A stretch of 64,000 bases of DNA from Shinisaurus crocodilurus (lineage: Eukaryota > Chordata > Lepidosauria > Squamata > Shinisauridae): the NCBI GenBank assembly GCA_021292165.1, contig CM037877.1, forward strand, positions 299,724,726 to 299,788,725, written 5' to 3'. The position numbers were made by a program, and so were the translations under genes. Positions 34,508-54,200 of this stretch are shown here, one piece after another. A model generated the notes under the pieces. The model was not told where the DNA came from. It saw only the letters and a program-made list of their open reading frames with translations, and ran no database searches. The first letter of the stretch is position 1, and each line of letters starts with the position of its first letter.

Positions 34508-35710
34508 ATCCAGAGCTTTTCTAAAAGGGATAAACTTTAGAGTGAACCAAAGCAACTTTGTAGGGTAGGGGGCTACAGCTTTGTACAGCGAATTCCTGGC
34601 ATCTTCAATCATAAAAGGATTGTGGCTAGTCTCTTAAGTGCTTTACATAAATGCATAAAATACAATATAAAAGCCAATTTAAAAACAGGATAAAATAATG
34701 TATACATTTTTAAAAAGGTAGGGCAGAGCAGTGTAATTACAAGTCAGGAAATGCTTGCGTAAAATAGCTGTCTTCAAGAGGAGTCTAAAGCTCTCCAGTT
34801 TCCACCTCTTGGACCACATGTGGCGAGAGCATTCCCTGAGCATTCCCCAGGTTGGGTGCCACTGCTGAGAAGGTCTGCTTGCATGCAGTTTCCTGATAAT
34901 ACTCTCCGAACTGATCTGAGAGCTGCTACTAATTACCATAGAAGCTATGGCAATGATGGTGTTGGGCTGGATGCACCAACTGTCTGAAGGCAACTTTCTA
35001 TGGGACGTGTTGAGTAAAAGGAGACTCTGGGTAGCTCATGTGCTTTGATGGCCATGCAAGGTGGCATGTTGAGGAAAATGTAAGGTGAGAGTGCCTTGGA
35101 TTCACCTCTCCCAAAGCCTGTTGGAGCAAATTGCAGGGGTTGGAAGGGAGATGAGTAAAAGTAGGACATGAGCACTGTCAAGGTTGGAGGACATCTTCAT
35201 GGTGGCCTCATCAGGCTGAAGCTGCTTCTAAACAGCATGATGGATACAAAGTGCTAACCCTGCACTGCTGCACTTTTGGTGAACATATGCATGTTGATAA
35301 TCCTGTGGGCAAGAGGAAGCACTTCTGCTGGCAAGTTTCACTGTTTAGTGGCTTTTCTTTGACCCTGACTCTACACCCCCCCTCCCCAGTGACTCAGAGT
35401 GACTACTAACCACTTGCAATTTGGGCCCTCCACAACAGCCCCAACTGTGAGTAACTCGGGCAGCTTCGTGCCTGACGGGGAATTTGAGGTTGCACCACTC
35501 CTGCCCGTATCCACCACATCCAGACCAGGCACAGTCCCAATGCCTCCCGTTTCTTCCCTATGGGTCTCAGCCCTAAGGCTGCCCCTTTCTTGGGCAGCTG
35601 TTCCTTGCTCAAGGGGGATTGCCAGGGCTGCTTCCGGGTGGCATGTTTAGTTAACAGGTGATCTCGTACTTTTTAAAAATAGGTTTAGATCGCCCTGACG
35701 CCTTTTAGGT
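34508..35710. other. No gene recognised
   Basis: Intergenic between the CR1 remnants and the EIF4A1 island. An A-rich repeat-like stretch at 34620-34720; nothing else I can support. Confidence 0.45.
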
Positions 35711-35712
35711 GT

Positions 35713-35808
35713 GTTGCACAGCCTCCATAATGTATAGCTGACTGGGGGGGTTATGGGAGTTGTAGTCCACACGTCTGGAAGGCACCGGGTCACGGGGAAG
35801 CTGGTTTA
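35713..35808. mobile_element. Palindromic MITE (TTCCCCAACC-type), degraded
   Basis: Right arm GGGAGTTGTAGTCCACACGT...GGGGAAGCTGG survives; left arm mostly lost. Confidence 0.55.
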
Positions 35809-36494
35809 GATGCCAGCAAACCCCTCCATCGGTCTTATATCGGCGTCGTGCCGAGGCGGGGCCGCCTATGGCCCACCGCATCCGCAGCGCGAGCCCAGAC
35901 GGTGCCTCCCTCTCGCCCCGCCCGGGGGTGCCTCGCGGGGCTGCTTCCCAGCGACTGAAGGGCAGAGGCACGCGGGCCATGCTCCGCTCGGGGAGGAAGG
36001 CCCCGGCCAGGCCTGCTTCTTCTCGCCGCCGCTGGGGCCTGGGGGGGGGGAGCCCACGAGGCCGGGCCTGCTTAGTGTGTGTGGGGGGAGGACAGAGAAG
36101 GGGGTCTCCCCCCTCCCAAGCGGGGGCCCGCCTTTGCGGTGCGTGGCACTGCAGGTCCCATCGTCCCCAGCCAGCCAGCCAGCGGGGCCACTGGGGCAGG
36201 CGGTGTGGGGGCGAGGGGGGGCCTCCCCGTGGAAATGTGGGAGAAAAGCGCCCCCTCCTCAAGTACAGCACCCGGAGGGGGGGGGTCTGGGCTGTAACAT
36301 GAGGGGGCTTTGCCTCCCGCCCCCCCTTTAGGCCCCTGTCACGTGCCGGGAGGCGCCAGCGCCTGCCCCCTGCACACAAAGGCTGGCCCCATCACCACGT
36401 GGGCTTTTCTCGCCTGTCCTCTAAATCCCGCCTCCCTCTCCCCGGGCTCTCCTTGGCCGCGCGCCTCCCCAACGCCAACGGACGTGGCCCCGGA

Positions 36495-36834
36495 CCAATC
36501 CGCGACCGGCTCCCCTCCCGTTTGTGTCACGGAGCCCACTGCGCCATCCGCTGGCGCCTTGCGTCACCGAGGCCCGAGCGCCCGCAACGCCCCTCGTCCA
36601 ATCAGCGCCCGCCGGCGTCAGACGTGACGGGCTCGGCACCTCGTCAGAGCGAGGCGGCGGCCCAATGGGAACGAAGCCGGTCGAGCCGATCTGACGGGCG
36701 CGGACCTATCGCAGGAGCAGGCCGGGCGGGCGGGCCTTAGCGAGGAGGCCAATGGAGGAGGGGCCAGTGGGCGGAGCCCGGGCGGCGGTTATAAGGTGGC
36801 GCGAGGCGGGCGGGGCTAGGACCTTTTCCCCAGA
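36495..36834 (+). promoter_or_regulatory. EIF4A1: EIF4A1 core promoter: four CCAAT boxes, TATA-like box, pyrimidine start
   Basis: CCAAT occurs at 36495-36499, 36598-36602, 36662-36666 and 36749-36753. TTATAAG lies at 36789-36795. About 31 bases downstream is CCTTTTCCCC (from 36822), a likely pyrimidine-rich start; the ATG follows at 36835, giving a 5' UTR of only about 13 bases. Confidence 0.6.
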
Positions 36835-44335
<7,501 letters not shown>

Positions 44336-44429
44336 GCTGCCTCTCTGGGGGCCCACTGTGCCTGCAACAACCCCTCATTGGGCACACAATCCCCTGCCCT
44401 TTTCTATTTTTGAGTTTTCTTGCCTTTTG

Positions 44430-44435
44430 AATAAA
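44430..44435 (+). terminator. EIF4A1: EIF4A1 polyA signal
   Basis: AATAAA 95 bases after the TGA, giving a very short 3' UTR. Confidence 0.85.
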
Positions 44436-44459
44436 TGTCACTTTTTTGGAGGCAAAATG

Positions 44460-46300
44460 AAATCTTTAGTGTTTACTGGCGCTTTTCTCTCTGTCTCAAT
44501 CTCTTCCCCTCTCCTACTTCTTGTGACTTCATTTTGTAGCTCAGTTGTCCAAATATCCCCTGAATCCAGAACCCCAGGTATTGTTTTGAGTGGGGAAGGG
44601 AGTAGATCATAGAAGCTTGGATTTCCTGCTTCTTATCCCCTCCCCTTCGTGCCATGCCCCCCAAAAACTTGGTAGTCTTTGAAATTAAGCTTTCAACAGA
44701 ATCGTGGTGCTAATGGAAGAAGAAGAAGAAGAAGAAAAGCTTGAGAATCTAAAACCTACCTCAAAAGGTCATGGTTTTTTTTCTCCCTGCCTAAAATTAT
44801 TGGTTCAAACAAATTGCCAATATGTTTTTCTCTATATGAAATATGAGACCTTTCCCCATCACTCTTACTTAAAATAAAAACCTTAAAAAATTGAAAACTT
44901 TTCATACAGCAAAAAAAATCTGTGCGTGCAACCTTACCTTTTTTTTGTATAGCTATTATTTATTCAAAAGGAAAGTTACAGTGACCAAAATAAACGTGAT
45001 CTTGAGAAAATGAATTCGCTTTGGGTGATTTTGTAAAAGGGGTTCTCCTGGCCCTCTTACCGGGGATCCCTTTGAGGAAACAGCAGCATTCCCAGGGTGC
45101 AAGTGTTTAAGAGGAGGTGGGGGTGGGGCGACCATACTTCCTCCCCCTCTGAATTTGAATGTCCGGAAACCAGCCTTTTCACTGAAAGCTGCCATTGCCC
45201 AGTTATGAGTTTGTATGCTGTGATTTGCTTCCCTTTTAGGATGCAGCAGTTGAGCTTTTTTTTTTTGCTGGTTGGGACAACTGGGTATTGGTTTCTTGTA
45301 TATGGATAATGTGCCTCTCCAAACACAGTTGGCATAAGCTGATGGTGAAGCAACAAATGGGGACAAGGAAGAGGTGCACCTTGGAGGAAATACTAGTTTC
45401 CTAAGCAAATGACAACTAGCAAGTTTGTGTAAAAAGGCTTTGAAGACCCACAATGCTTTGGTGTTCTGGGTGGAATGCGCTTTGCACCCAACCCAACCAC
45501 ATGAATGTGCCTGCCTTACTGGGAGCTTCTTCGAGCCCCACCCTGGCCTTTGGCAAGGGTGACCCAGAAAGGAACAAGGTCATGCTAGACATTCAGAGTA
45601 TTGCAACTGGTGGGAAAGGGTTGCCCAGACCTTGCAGTGTAAAAGCTTTGGCCTGGATCTGTACTGAAACTGGTTGTGGCCACAAAATGGCCATGGGGAA
45701 GTGGTAGGCCTGTTCAGAATAGCTTCCCTTATGCTGTCCTACAAAAACATCTTGTCTTCAATGCAGTCTTCCCAAACCTGGGGCCCTCCTGGGCTGGCTG
45801 GGAGATTCTGGGAGTTGTCCAACCCATCTGGAGGGCCCCAAGTTTGGGAAGGCTGCTGTCTGGTGCCTCAAGACTCCACACCTTTTAAAAAATATCTGCT
45901 GCCAGAAGACAGTTTTGACTGCAATAAAAAATGGCAGGCATAAGCCAGTGTATGATGCAAGCGTGCCAGGAATATGTGTCATACTGGAATATTTTTGTGC
46001 TATCCCAGCCCTGTTCCTCCACTAATGGGTGCGTGCAGGCCTGCACCACCACCCTGTCCCGTGTGCCTGGGAGTTTGCTGCAAGGCAGCTCAGTGGCACC
46101 CCACAAACCCTCCCAAGTGTCAATATCTACAGGGTGCTGCTTCGAGCTGCAAAGCGGGGCTGCAAGTCCCCGGTCACTGGTGATTTCTTTTTTAAGCCTT
46201 GCCTGGTGGTGGTAGCTGGAGGTGCACCATGTGAGCTCAAAAGGCACAATAATAACCCATAGGCACTCCTGTTTTCCAGCATAACCAATTAAAATATTTT
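44460..46300. other. Intergenic; one MITE, otherwise nothing recognised
   Basis: A (GAA)n run at about 44718-44738 and a decayed palindromic MITE at 45768-45866 (CCCAAACCTGGGGCCCTCC...GGAGGGCCCCAAGTTTGGGA). No gene seen. Confidence 0.55.
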
Positions 46301-46307
46301 GTTGTGA

Positions 46308-47180
46308 GCAGATGACACAAAGTTGGGTGGAACAGCTAATACTCTGGAAGACAGAAACAAAATTCAAAGCGATCTCGATAGACTGGAGCGCTGGGCCGAA
46401 AACAACAGAATGAAATTTAATAGGGATAAATGCGAAGTGCTTCACCTAGGGAGAGGAAACCAAATGCAGAGTTACAGAATGGGGGACACTTGGCTCAGCA
46501 ATACTACAAGTGAGAAGGATCTTGGAATTGTGGTAGATCACAAACTGAGTATCAGCCAGCAATGCGATGTGGCTGCAAAGAAGGCAAATGCTATTTTGGG
46601 CTGCATTAATAGTATAGCTTCCAAATCGCGTGAAGTACTAGTTCCCCTCTACTAAGCACTGGTTAGGCCTCATCTTGAGTACTGCGTCCAGTTCTGGGCA
46701 CCACACTTTCAGAAGGATGTAGACAAACTGGAGAGGGTTCAGAGGAGGGCAACAAGGATGATAAAGGGACTGGAAACAAGGCCCTATGAGGAGAGACTGA
46801 AAGAACTGGGCATGTTTAGCCTTCAGAAGAGGAGACTGAGGGGAGATATGATCGCACTCTTCCAGTACTTAAAGGGATGTCACACAGAGGAGGGCCAGGA
46901 TCTCTTCTCGATCATCCCAGTTTGGACGACACGGAATAATGGGCTCAAGTGACAGGAACCCAGATTCCGCCTAAACATCAGGAAAAACTTCCTGACTGTC
47001 AGAGCAATAAGACAATGGAATCAACTACCTAGGGAGGTGGTGGGCTCTCCCACTCTGGAGGCATTCAAGGTGCAGCTGGACAGCCATCTGTCAGGGATGC
47101 TTTGACCTGGATTCCTGCACTGAGCAGGGGGTTGGACTCGATGGCCTTGTAGGCCCCTTCCAACTCTACTTTTCTATGAT
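46308..47180 (+). mobile_element. CR1 LINE, 5'-truncated 3' portion
   Basis: From the FADDTKL region to the 3' end (TTTTCTATGATTATGA). In-frame stop near 46653 and others; not coding. Confidence 0.93.
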
Positions 47181-47474
47181 TATGAGCCATCTTCACACCC
47201 TGCTGACGAAGGGAAGGGCTGGAACTCCCCGCCCAGCCTCCCTGCGTCACTTGCCAATTGGAGGGGGGGGGAATAGCAACCCTATTCTGCCCACCGTTTC
47301 CACCAGCCCTTGCCCGCATGGCCAGCTCCTTCCTGGAGCCCAGGTGTGCTGGCTCCCTTTACCAACCAACGCCAGCAGCCTGTCACGGCCTAGTCTTCCA
47401 TCTGGCGGCCCGCCTGGGTCAGCGCTAAGGCACTCGCATGACTGACTGGTGTGGGGGAAGGCTGTTTTCCGTAT

Positions 47475-47612
47475 GGAGCAGCAACCCCAACCAGGTGCCC
47501 TGCAGATGTGTTGGACTTCAGCTCCCATCATTCCCAGCCAGTATGGGAGGGGTCGATGGAAGCCATCGTCCGACACATTTGGAGGACACCCAGTTGGCGA
47601 GGTTGCCTTACA
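47475..47612. mobile_element. Palindromic MITE (TTCCCCAACC-type)
   Basis: CAACCAGGTGCCCTGCAGAT...CTCCCATCATTCCCAGCC and inverted GTCCGACACATTTGGAGGAC. Right end decayed. Confidence 0.7.
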
Positions 47613-48267
47613 CCTGGAAAGCAAGTCAGGAAGACGGACACCCGCGTAGCCCCCCCTCCCCCCCAGCAGGCTGGATGTCAACATGACATTTCATGCGCAT
47701 GCGCGGGCAGGTGGATGCCCTCGGATAGACGCCCGCAGGGAGAGGGTTTCTTTCCCATCACATGAGTGTGTCAGACCCTCCTGCTGTGGTTAGCGATGAG
47801 GAAGGACAAGTCGCTGACTCACATCGCAACCCGCTGGAGCCGGGGTGAGACATCCACAGATGATCCCTCGCCACCCCGAACAACAGGCAGCTACAGCTCC
47901 TGCCTGAGGGGGGCCTACGAGGCTCGCCCTGCCCCACAGAGGCAGCTGCACTCACACATCTGGCCAGGGATGTTGGTTTGATGGGGTTAAGTCGGGGACG
48001 ATTGGAATTCTCTCTTGTGAGGGTCAGCCAGGGGTTGGCGTCTGAGCCTCTGAGTCTCATGGAAGCCCTGCCCATGCTGGGGGGTTGTTGTTTTAATCTC
48101 TCATTATTTAGGAGATTACATCCCACCCATTGGGGGAGTTTACAGAAATACTGGGTTTCTTTGGGGCAGGGGAAGCCAATCAAAATAAGACAGCCCAACA
48201 ATTACAAAAACATCACAGCGAGAAACATCCAGCACTCGATTTGCAACCAGTCCAGGTGATATTCTAA

Positions 48268-48405
48268 AGCAGCCGTCCCCAACCTGGTTGCCCTCCAGTT
48301 GTGCTGGACTCCAACGCCCAGATTGTTCCAAGCAGCCACACTGGCTGAGGCATGCTGGGACTTGTAGTCCGGCACATCTGGAGGGCGACAGGTTAAGAAA
48401 GGCAG
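48268..48405. mobile_element. Palindromic MITE (TTCCCCAACC-type)
   Basis: CAGCCGTCCCCAACCTGGTT...CATGCTGGGACTTGTAGTCC...GGCGACAGGTTAAGAAAGGC. Confidence 0.8.
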
Positions 48406-48573
48406 CTTTAAAGGGTCAATCAAAAGCTCTTCGCCTGGAGCAGAAAAGTCACTGGAGTGAGCGCCAGGTGAGTCTTCCTGGAGGAGAGATCTGTAGGTGG
48501 GTGCCAACGCTGAGGAAGCCCTTCCTCTGTGCTCCAGTCCAGCTGTCCTTCTTCAAAGGACATGCAGCATGTC

Positions 48574-48712
48574 CCCGCTTCAATCCACGGCAGCGTCTCC
48601 AGGTAGTGCTGGGGAAAACTCCTGCCTGAAACCACTGGAAAGCTGCTTTTGCCAGTCAGTTTTGACAGCACTGAGCTAGATGAGCTGTTGGTCCCACTTG
48701 GTACTGAGTGTT
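48574..48712 (+). mobile_element. tRNA-derived SINE, second family (copy 2)
   Basis: CTTCAATCCACGGCAGCGTC, CTCCTGCCTGAAACCACTGG and CACTGAGCTAGATGAGCTGT, the body and tail of the family. Confidence 0.7.
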
Positions 48713-48719
48713 TTGCCAG

Positions 48720-49052
48720 TAGTCACCTAGTCGTCGTCTGTACCCCCCCCACCCCGTACTAGGCAGGGTTATGTACCCCCCCCCCACACACACACCCCAA
48801 GCTGCAACCTGCAGGGGGAGGAAGGCAATTCTCCCTGGGTCTGAGGGCCTCCGTGTATTTGGCAACTCTGCACCCCCGACTGAGTCACTAGTCGTCCAGA
48901 CAGCGAGTTTCATTTCCTTCCCTATAATTCAAGAGCTCTGCGACACGAGTTAGAAGAGGTAGTGGTGAGCAGAGGCGGCCGAGAGACCAGACAGCGAAGG
49001 GAGAGCCAGCACTAGCAGCACACAGGCGCGGCGGATCGAGCCCACGGGAAAG
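48720..49052 (+). promoter_or_regulatory. CD68: Presumed CD68 promoter and 5' UTR
   Basis: No repeat and no clear TATA. Purine-rich GAGGTAG and AGGAAAT-like sites (reverse of CATTTCCTTCCC at 48910) would suit ETS/PU.1 binding expected for a myeloid gene, but this is only suggestive. Confidence 0.3.
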
Positions 49053-49441
49053 ATGAGACCTCCCAAGCTTGCTGCGTGGCCGTCCCCCCTTTGGCTCGCC
49101 GGCTGGTGCTCGTTGCTTGCAGCAGGTGGGTTGGGTGCTCATCATATATCCAGTCTTCCTTTATCTCATGGTGGGCTCGAAGTGGTTTGGAAGGTTATGC
49201 AGCAATGGAAGAAGGGCGTGAAAATGCCACAAGACAGGAACTGGGATCAGACACGAGTGGGACGAGTGCGAATAGAATGTCTCCGAGGGGGAGCCAGGCT
49301 GGATAACACTCACCAAGGCGCAACCCTGGAATCTGGCTTTAGCGACAGGATCGCAGCCTTGGGACATGAGAGACTGCTTCTGAGCATGTCCAGAGTGCCC
49401 AATTGCAGCGGGCTTCCATATATGTGCCTAGCTTGAGACCC

Positions 49442-49483
<42 letters not shown>

Positions 49484-51211
49484 ACAGATGAAGTGAGGAG
49501 AAGGAGGCGTTGGATAAATCCACCAACTCCTCTGCAAAAGATCTTGTCTCTTATGAATGAATTCTAACAGGGAGATGTTGGTTAGAGAGGTGTGTAGACG
49601 AGAGAGATCGACAAATGGCGGGCGTTGACTCTGATCGGCCAAAGAGTGGTCACTGGAGAGGGGGCTGAGCGCCGGGGTTTTGGGCAGCTCAAGGCAAGGG
49701 TGGTAACTCTGGACCCTACCGACAGCTTTTGCCTCTTCTGCTGCTGTGGAGTTAGGTTAGGCACCCACGACTTCAAAAGGCTGATGATCTTTCCTCTGCT
49801 TTGTTCTTCCTCCAGTTTATGCTTCTGCTCAGGATGAGATGTCGCAGCTGACCACGAAGAAGCCGGGACCCCTGGCTTCCCCACGATGTTCTGGCCAGAA
49901 GCTGTCGGGCCCTCTTTGCCCCTCCAAAAGGAAATCGGTTATGTCCGTGGCCTCATTGACAAAGGCCACCGTGGCCACACCCACACCCGCCCATCACCAC
50001 ATTAGCCATGACATCACAGCCCACCACACCATTCCCAAAAAGCGTACCACAGCCCACCACCACAAAAAGCATAGCACAACGCATCACAAAAAACGCACCA
50101 CCACAGCCCGGCCCACCCCGGCTCCCACCAACCACACCACGGCCCACCACAGAAAGCACACCACGTCCCACCGCTGCCCCACCACGACCCACCCCCAAAA
50201 TCATAGCACGTCCCACCCCCAGCCCACCACGGCTCCCACCAATCACACCACGGCCCACCACAGAAAGCGCACCACGTCCCACCCCCAGCCCACCACGGCT
50301 CCCACCAATCACACCACGGCCCGCCACAAAAAGCGCACCACGGCCCACCCCCAGCCCAGCCCAGCCCCCACCCGTCACACCACGGCCCACCACCACACCG
50401 TGGCCCCGCCACCCACGCAAACACCCGGTGTGCCTGTGGGGAACTACGTGGTTCATAACGGGACGGCCGTGTGCTTGCGAGCACAAACCGGGCTGCAGTT
50501 TCAAGTGCGCTACACGAGCACCGCGAAGCAACAGGTAAGAGCCGCAGGATGAGATTTCCGGGCGCTCACTTTGCACGGAAGCGTGGCACGATGGGGCAGA
50601 ACTGGGGGGGGGTGTCTTTTAAGAAGCAGGATGCTGTGGAGTAGCCTGCGGAGGCTGGAAGCGAGGCGTCCTGAATCCCCAGGAGGGAAGCAGGGTCAAG
50701 CGACTAGAGCAAATTCACCAAACGTGGCGTCTCCTGGGTTGTTTGGGAGAAGAAGAGTGGGCAAGGCAGAACTGCTGAGAAGGCCGGAAAAAGAGGGTGG
50801 TTAGGTCTCGGGGGGGAAACAGCGCACATGTCTTGAGGCCTGCTTCCTCTTCCTCTTTCTCGAGTGGTCTCCTCCATAATGAAGCAAAAATACCCCTTGG
50901 CAATCTGTGTCTCTATCTATGTGCTAAAGGCACACGCCATTTGTGGGGTTTGGGAATGTTGGTTTGACACTTTACTTTTAGTTATGCCATCAAAATGCAT
51001 GACTTTGCCTTTGGGGATTTTTATGCGATGGTATCTTCCCACGACAGGATTGCAACCTTCCCCAACCCGGTGCTCCTCCAGATGTGCACCAGATTGGGGA
51101 AGGCCATATGGATTTTCTCCTGGGGTTGCTTGTTGCTTTTGTATCTCTTGGTTTATTTATTTATTCCTTATTCCTTTTCTCGTTCTTTCAAAAACCTTTA
51201 AAAATAACGAT

Positions 51212-51247
<36 letters not shown>

Positions 51248-54200
51248 GCTTTTTTAAAGACGGTGTGTGAAGTGGAGAGACTGGAAACCTCAACTACCAG
51301 ATTCCCCGGGAGGGAAGTGGGATCTAAAGGGAGCCAGGGTTTTTGAGCCGGGTGTGTGTGTGTGGGTGCTGGGGGGCAGAGGCAAGAAGCTGGATTTCAG
51401 TGTGAGTGATCTGGCTGAATGCTGAGTTTGGGTCCATTCTGCTTCTGCTCTTGTGTGGCGTAGTGGTTAGAGTGTTAGACTGGGACTCAGGAGATCCGGG
51501 TTCTAGTCCCCGCTCGGCCATGAAACTCACTGGGTGACTTTGGGCCAGTCACTGACTCTCAGCCTAACCTACCTCACAGGGTTGTTGTGAGGATAACATG
51601 GAGAGGAGGAGGACTATGTAAGCCGCCTTGGGTTCCTTGCAGGGAAAAAGGCGGGGTATAAATATAATAAATAAATAAATAAAATAAATTTCCCCGGAAT
51701 TTGTGGGGTCTCCCCCTTTCCCTCCCCAACACTCCATTTTCCCCCTTCCAGCTCTGGGGCCTGTTTGCCGTGCCAGCCAACCACACCAAGCATTCTGGGA
51801 ACTGCTCCAGCAAGATCTCCACCCTCGACCTGCATTTTCCAGAGGGCTATCTCATCTTCACGTTCCAAAAGGTGCACGAGGGGATCAGGGCGGGAGAGGG
51901 GAAGAGTGGCAGATGGGAGCAGGAGGTGGATCATGGGATGGGTGGTGTGTGAACACCTGGGGGAGAGGCTGTCTTCTCTGCAGGGCTGGCCCCCTGTGGA
52001 ATTCATCTCAGCTCATTGAGCAGGGGTGGGGAACCTCCCTCGGCCCAAAGGCCAAGCTCTGTTTGGGAGATGCTCTCGGGGGCCACATTCCAGGGGTGGG
52101 CGGGGCCGAAAGCAAAAGGGGCGGGGCCAGGGACCCCCCCCCAAATAATAATGCCAGCATACCTTAGCGCAGTGTTCTCCAACTTTGGGTCCCCGGATGT
52201 TTTTGGCCTACAACTCTCAGTGGCTGGCTGGGGCATGCTGGGAGTTGTAGGCCAAAAACATCCGGGGACCCAAGGTTGGAGAACACTGCCTTAGCTTAAA
52301 GCTCTTCCTGCCAGTAACTCGGCCTCAGGAGAGCCGTTTGAGCCTCTGAGATTGAGGAAACTGCTGCATGGAAGCCAGGAAACCACCAAGTGAGCTGTGG
52401 ATGGTGAAAGAGGGTGGGGCCAGGGAAAGGGGGCGTGGCCATCTAGGGAATCTCAGAGGGCTGAACTGGGGCCCCAAGAGGGCTAGATTTGCCCCCCCCC
52501 CCAGGCCTGAGGATTCCCAGCCCTGCTTTAAAGCTCCCTCACCCCATGTCTGTCGCCCAGTGCTTTTTTTCTGGAGAAAAGGGTACCGGAACTCTTGGAT
52601 TACATTTCCTCTGGAGTAGATGGCGATTAAATTGTAATGCAATTAATAGGTGCTGGAAGCTCAGTTCCGGTGAGTTCCACCAGAAAAAAAGCCCCGCTGT
52701 CGCCACATCTTGTACGTCCATTACATCTCATGCGAACAAAGAGCTTCTCATATCTATTGTGAATCTCCTGCCAGTCAGTTTCATGGGATTCTAGTATTTG
52801 AGGAGAGGGAGGGGGGGGAAAAAGATCTCTGTCGGCTCACTGGGGACCCCAGTTGAAAACCTAAACTTTCATAAAAGAAAATGCCCACCAGTTCCTAGAC
52901 AGGGTGGTGGCAAAGGCATGTCTGAAAGTGTGCGGGCACAATGCCAGTTACAATCCGAGAGGCAGAATACATTTCAGAAAGCGCGAGGGACACATACAGG
53001 CAGCACTCTGTGTGTGGGGGTGGTGGTCTTTTTTCGCATTGTTTTTGGGCAGCTTTGCCCTATTTCAGGGATGGTCTGTTGGAAAGGCCTGATAGAACCG
53101 CCGTTTACTGAGCCAGCAGGGGGGGGCTGATTCAGGTTGATTTTCGTGGACCTTCCTGTGGAAGTTCCTCCTTAGATGGCTGTGGAAGCGGGGAGAAGTT
53201 GGGGGGGAATTAAATGGGCATGAACAACCCTCCCCCCCCACACACACACAGCTTCAAACAGGATCGACAGGCTTCTCTTAGAAATGAATAAAACGTGTTG
53301 ATTTAAACGGGGATGATGAAGTGAGCCCCCGCGCGACGAAGGCAAGGAGTCTGCCAGCTTGCTGCTTCGCTGTCCAGCCACATTCGGCATCCGAGAACCG
53401 CAGGCAGCCTTTGCTTTGGGAGCCATCAAAAAAAATCTCATGCACACACACACACACGCATCTTGCTGAAAGGCCGGTCCCCCCGCCCCCACACAGTCCA
53501 GCGCGCCACCCGGGCGGACCCTCCGAGCTGTAAGATGACTCCCACCACAAGCCCGGCCGACTCCGCGGGCACACTCGCTGATCCAAGATGTGACTCACTC
53601 ACGCCCTCTGGCTCTCACGTCTTTGCCGTCGGCCGCGTGAGAGAGGCAGGGAAGACTTGGCTCCGCAGAAGCGGCCGCGTAACAACGCCTGATCCGGGAG
53701 GATCCCGGGTGGTTGCAGCAGCTCTGAAGAGCGCGCGCTGCCGCGTCATGGAACATCGGAAGCGGCCTTGGGCTGCGTCAGAAGAGCCCTTGGTCCATCC
53801 ATGCGGCCCATATTGTCGACACTGACAGGCAGCAACCGCTCTCCCTCCAGGCAGGGTTTCAGGCAGGAGTTTTTCCCAGCCCTACCTGGAGACACTGCTG
53901 GGGATCGAACCGGGGGCTTTCTGCATGCAAGGCGGGGGGGGGGGGGGGCTCCAGCCCTGGAAAATGCCTTGGGAAATGCCTTGAGGGCAACAAGGATGAT
54001 AAAGGGACTGGAAACAAGGCCCTAGTGAGGAGAGACTGAAAGAACTGGGCATGTTTAGCCTTCAGAAGAGGAGACTGAGGGGAGATATGATCGCACTCTT
54101 CCAGTACTTGAAGGGTTGTCACACAGAGGAGGGCCAGGATCTCTTCTTGAGCATCCCAGTTTGCAGGACACAGAATAATGGGCTCAAGTTACAGGAACCT

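Noticed and set aside
49953..50576. Minus-strand open frame of 207 codons, Gly-rich, opposite CD68 exon 2
   Set aside because: It is the mirror of the CD68 mucin repeats (ACC/CAC codons read backwards).
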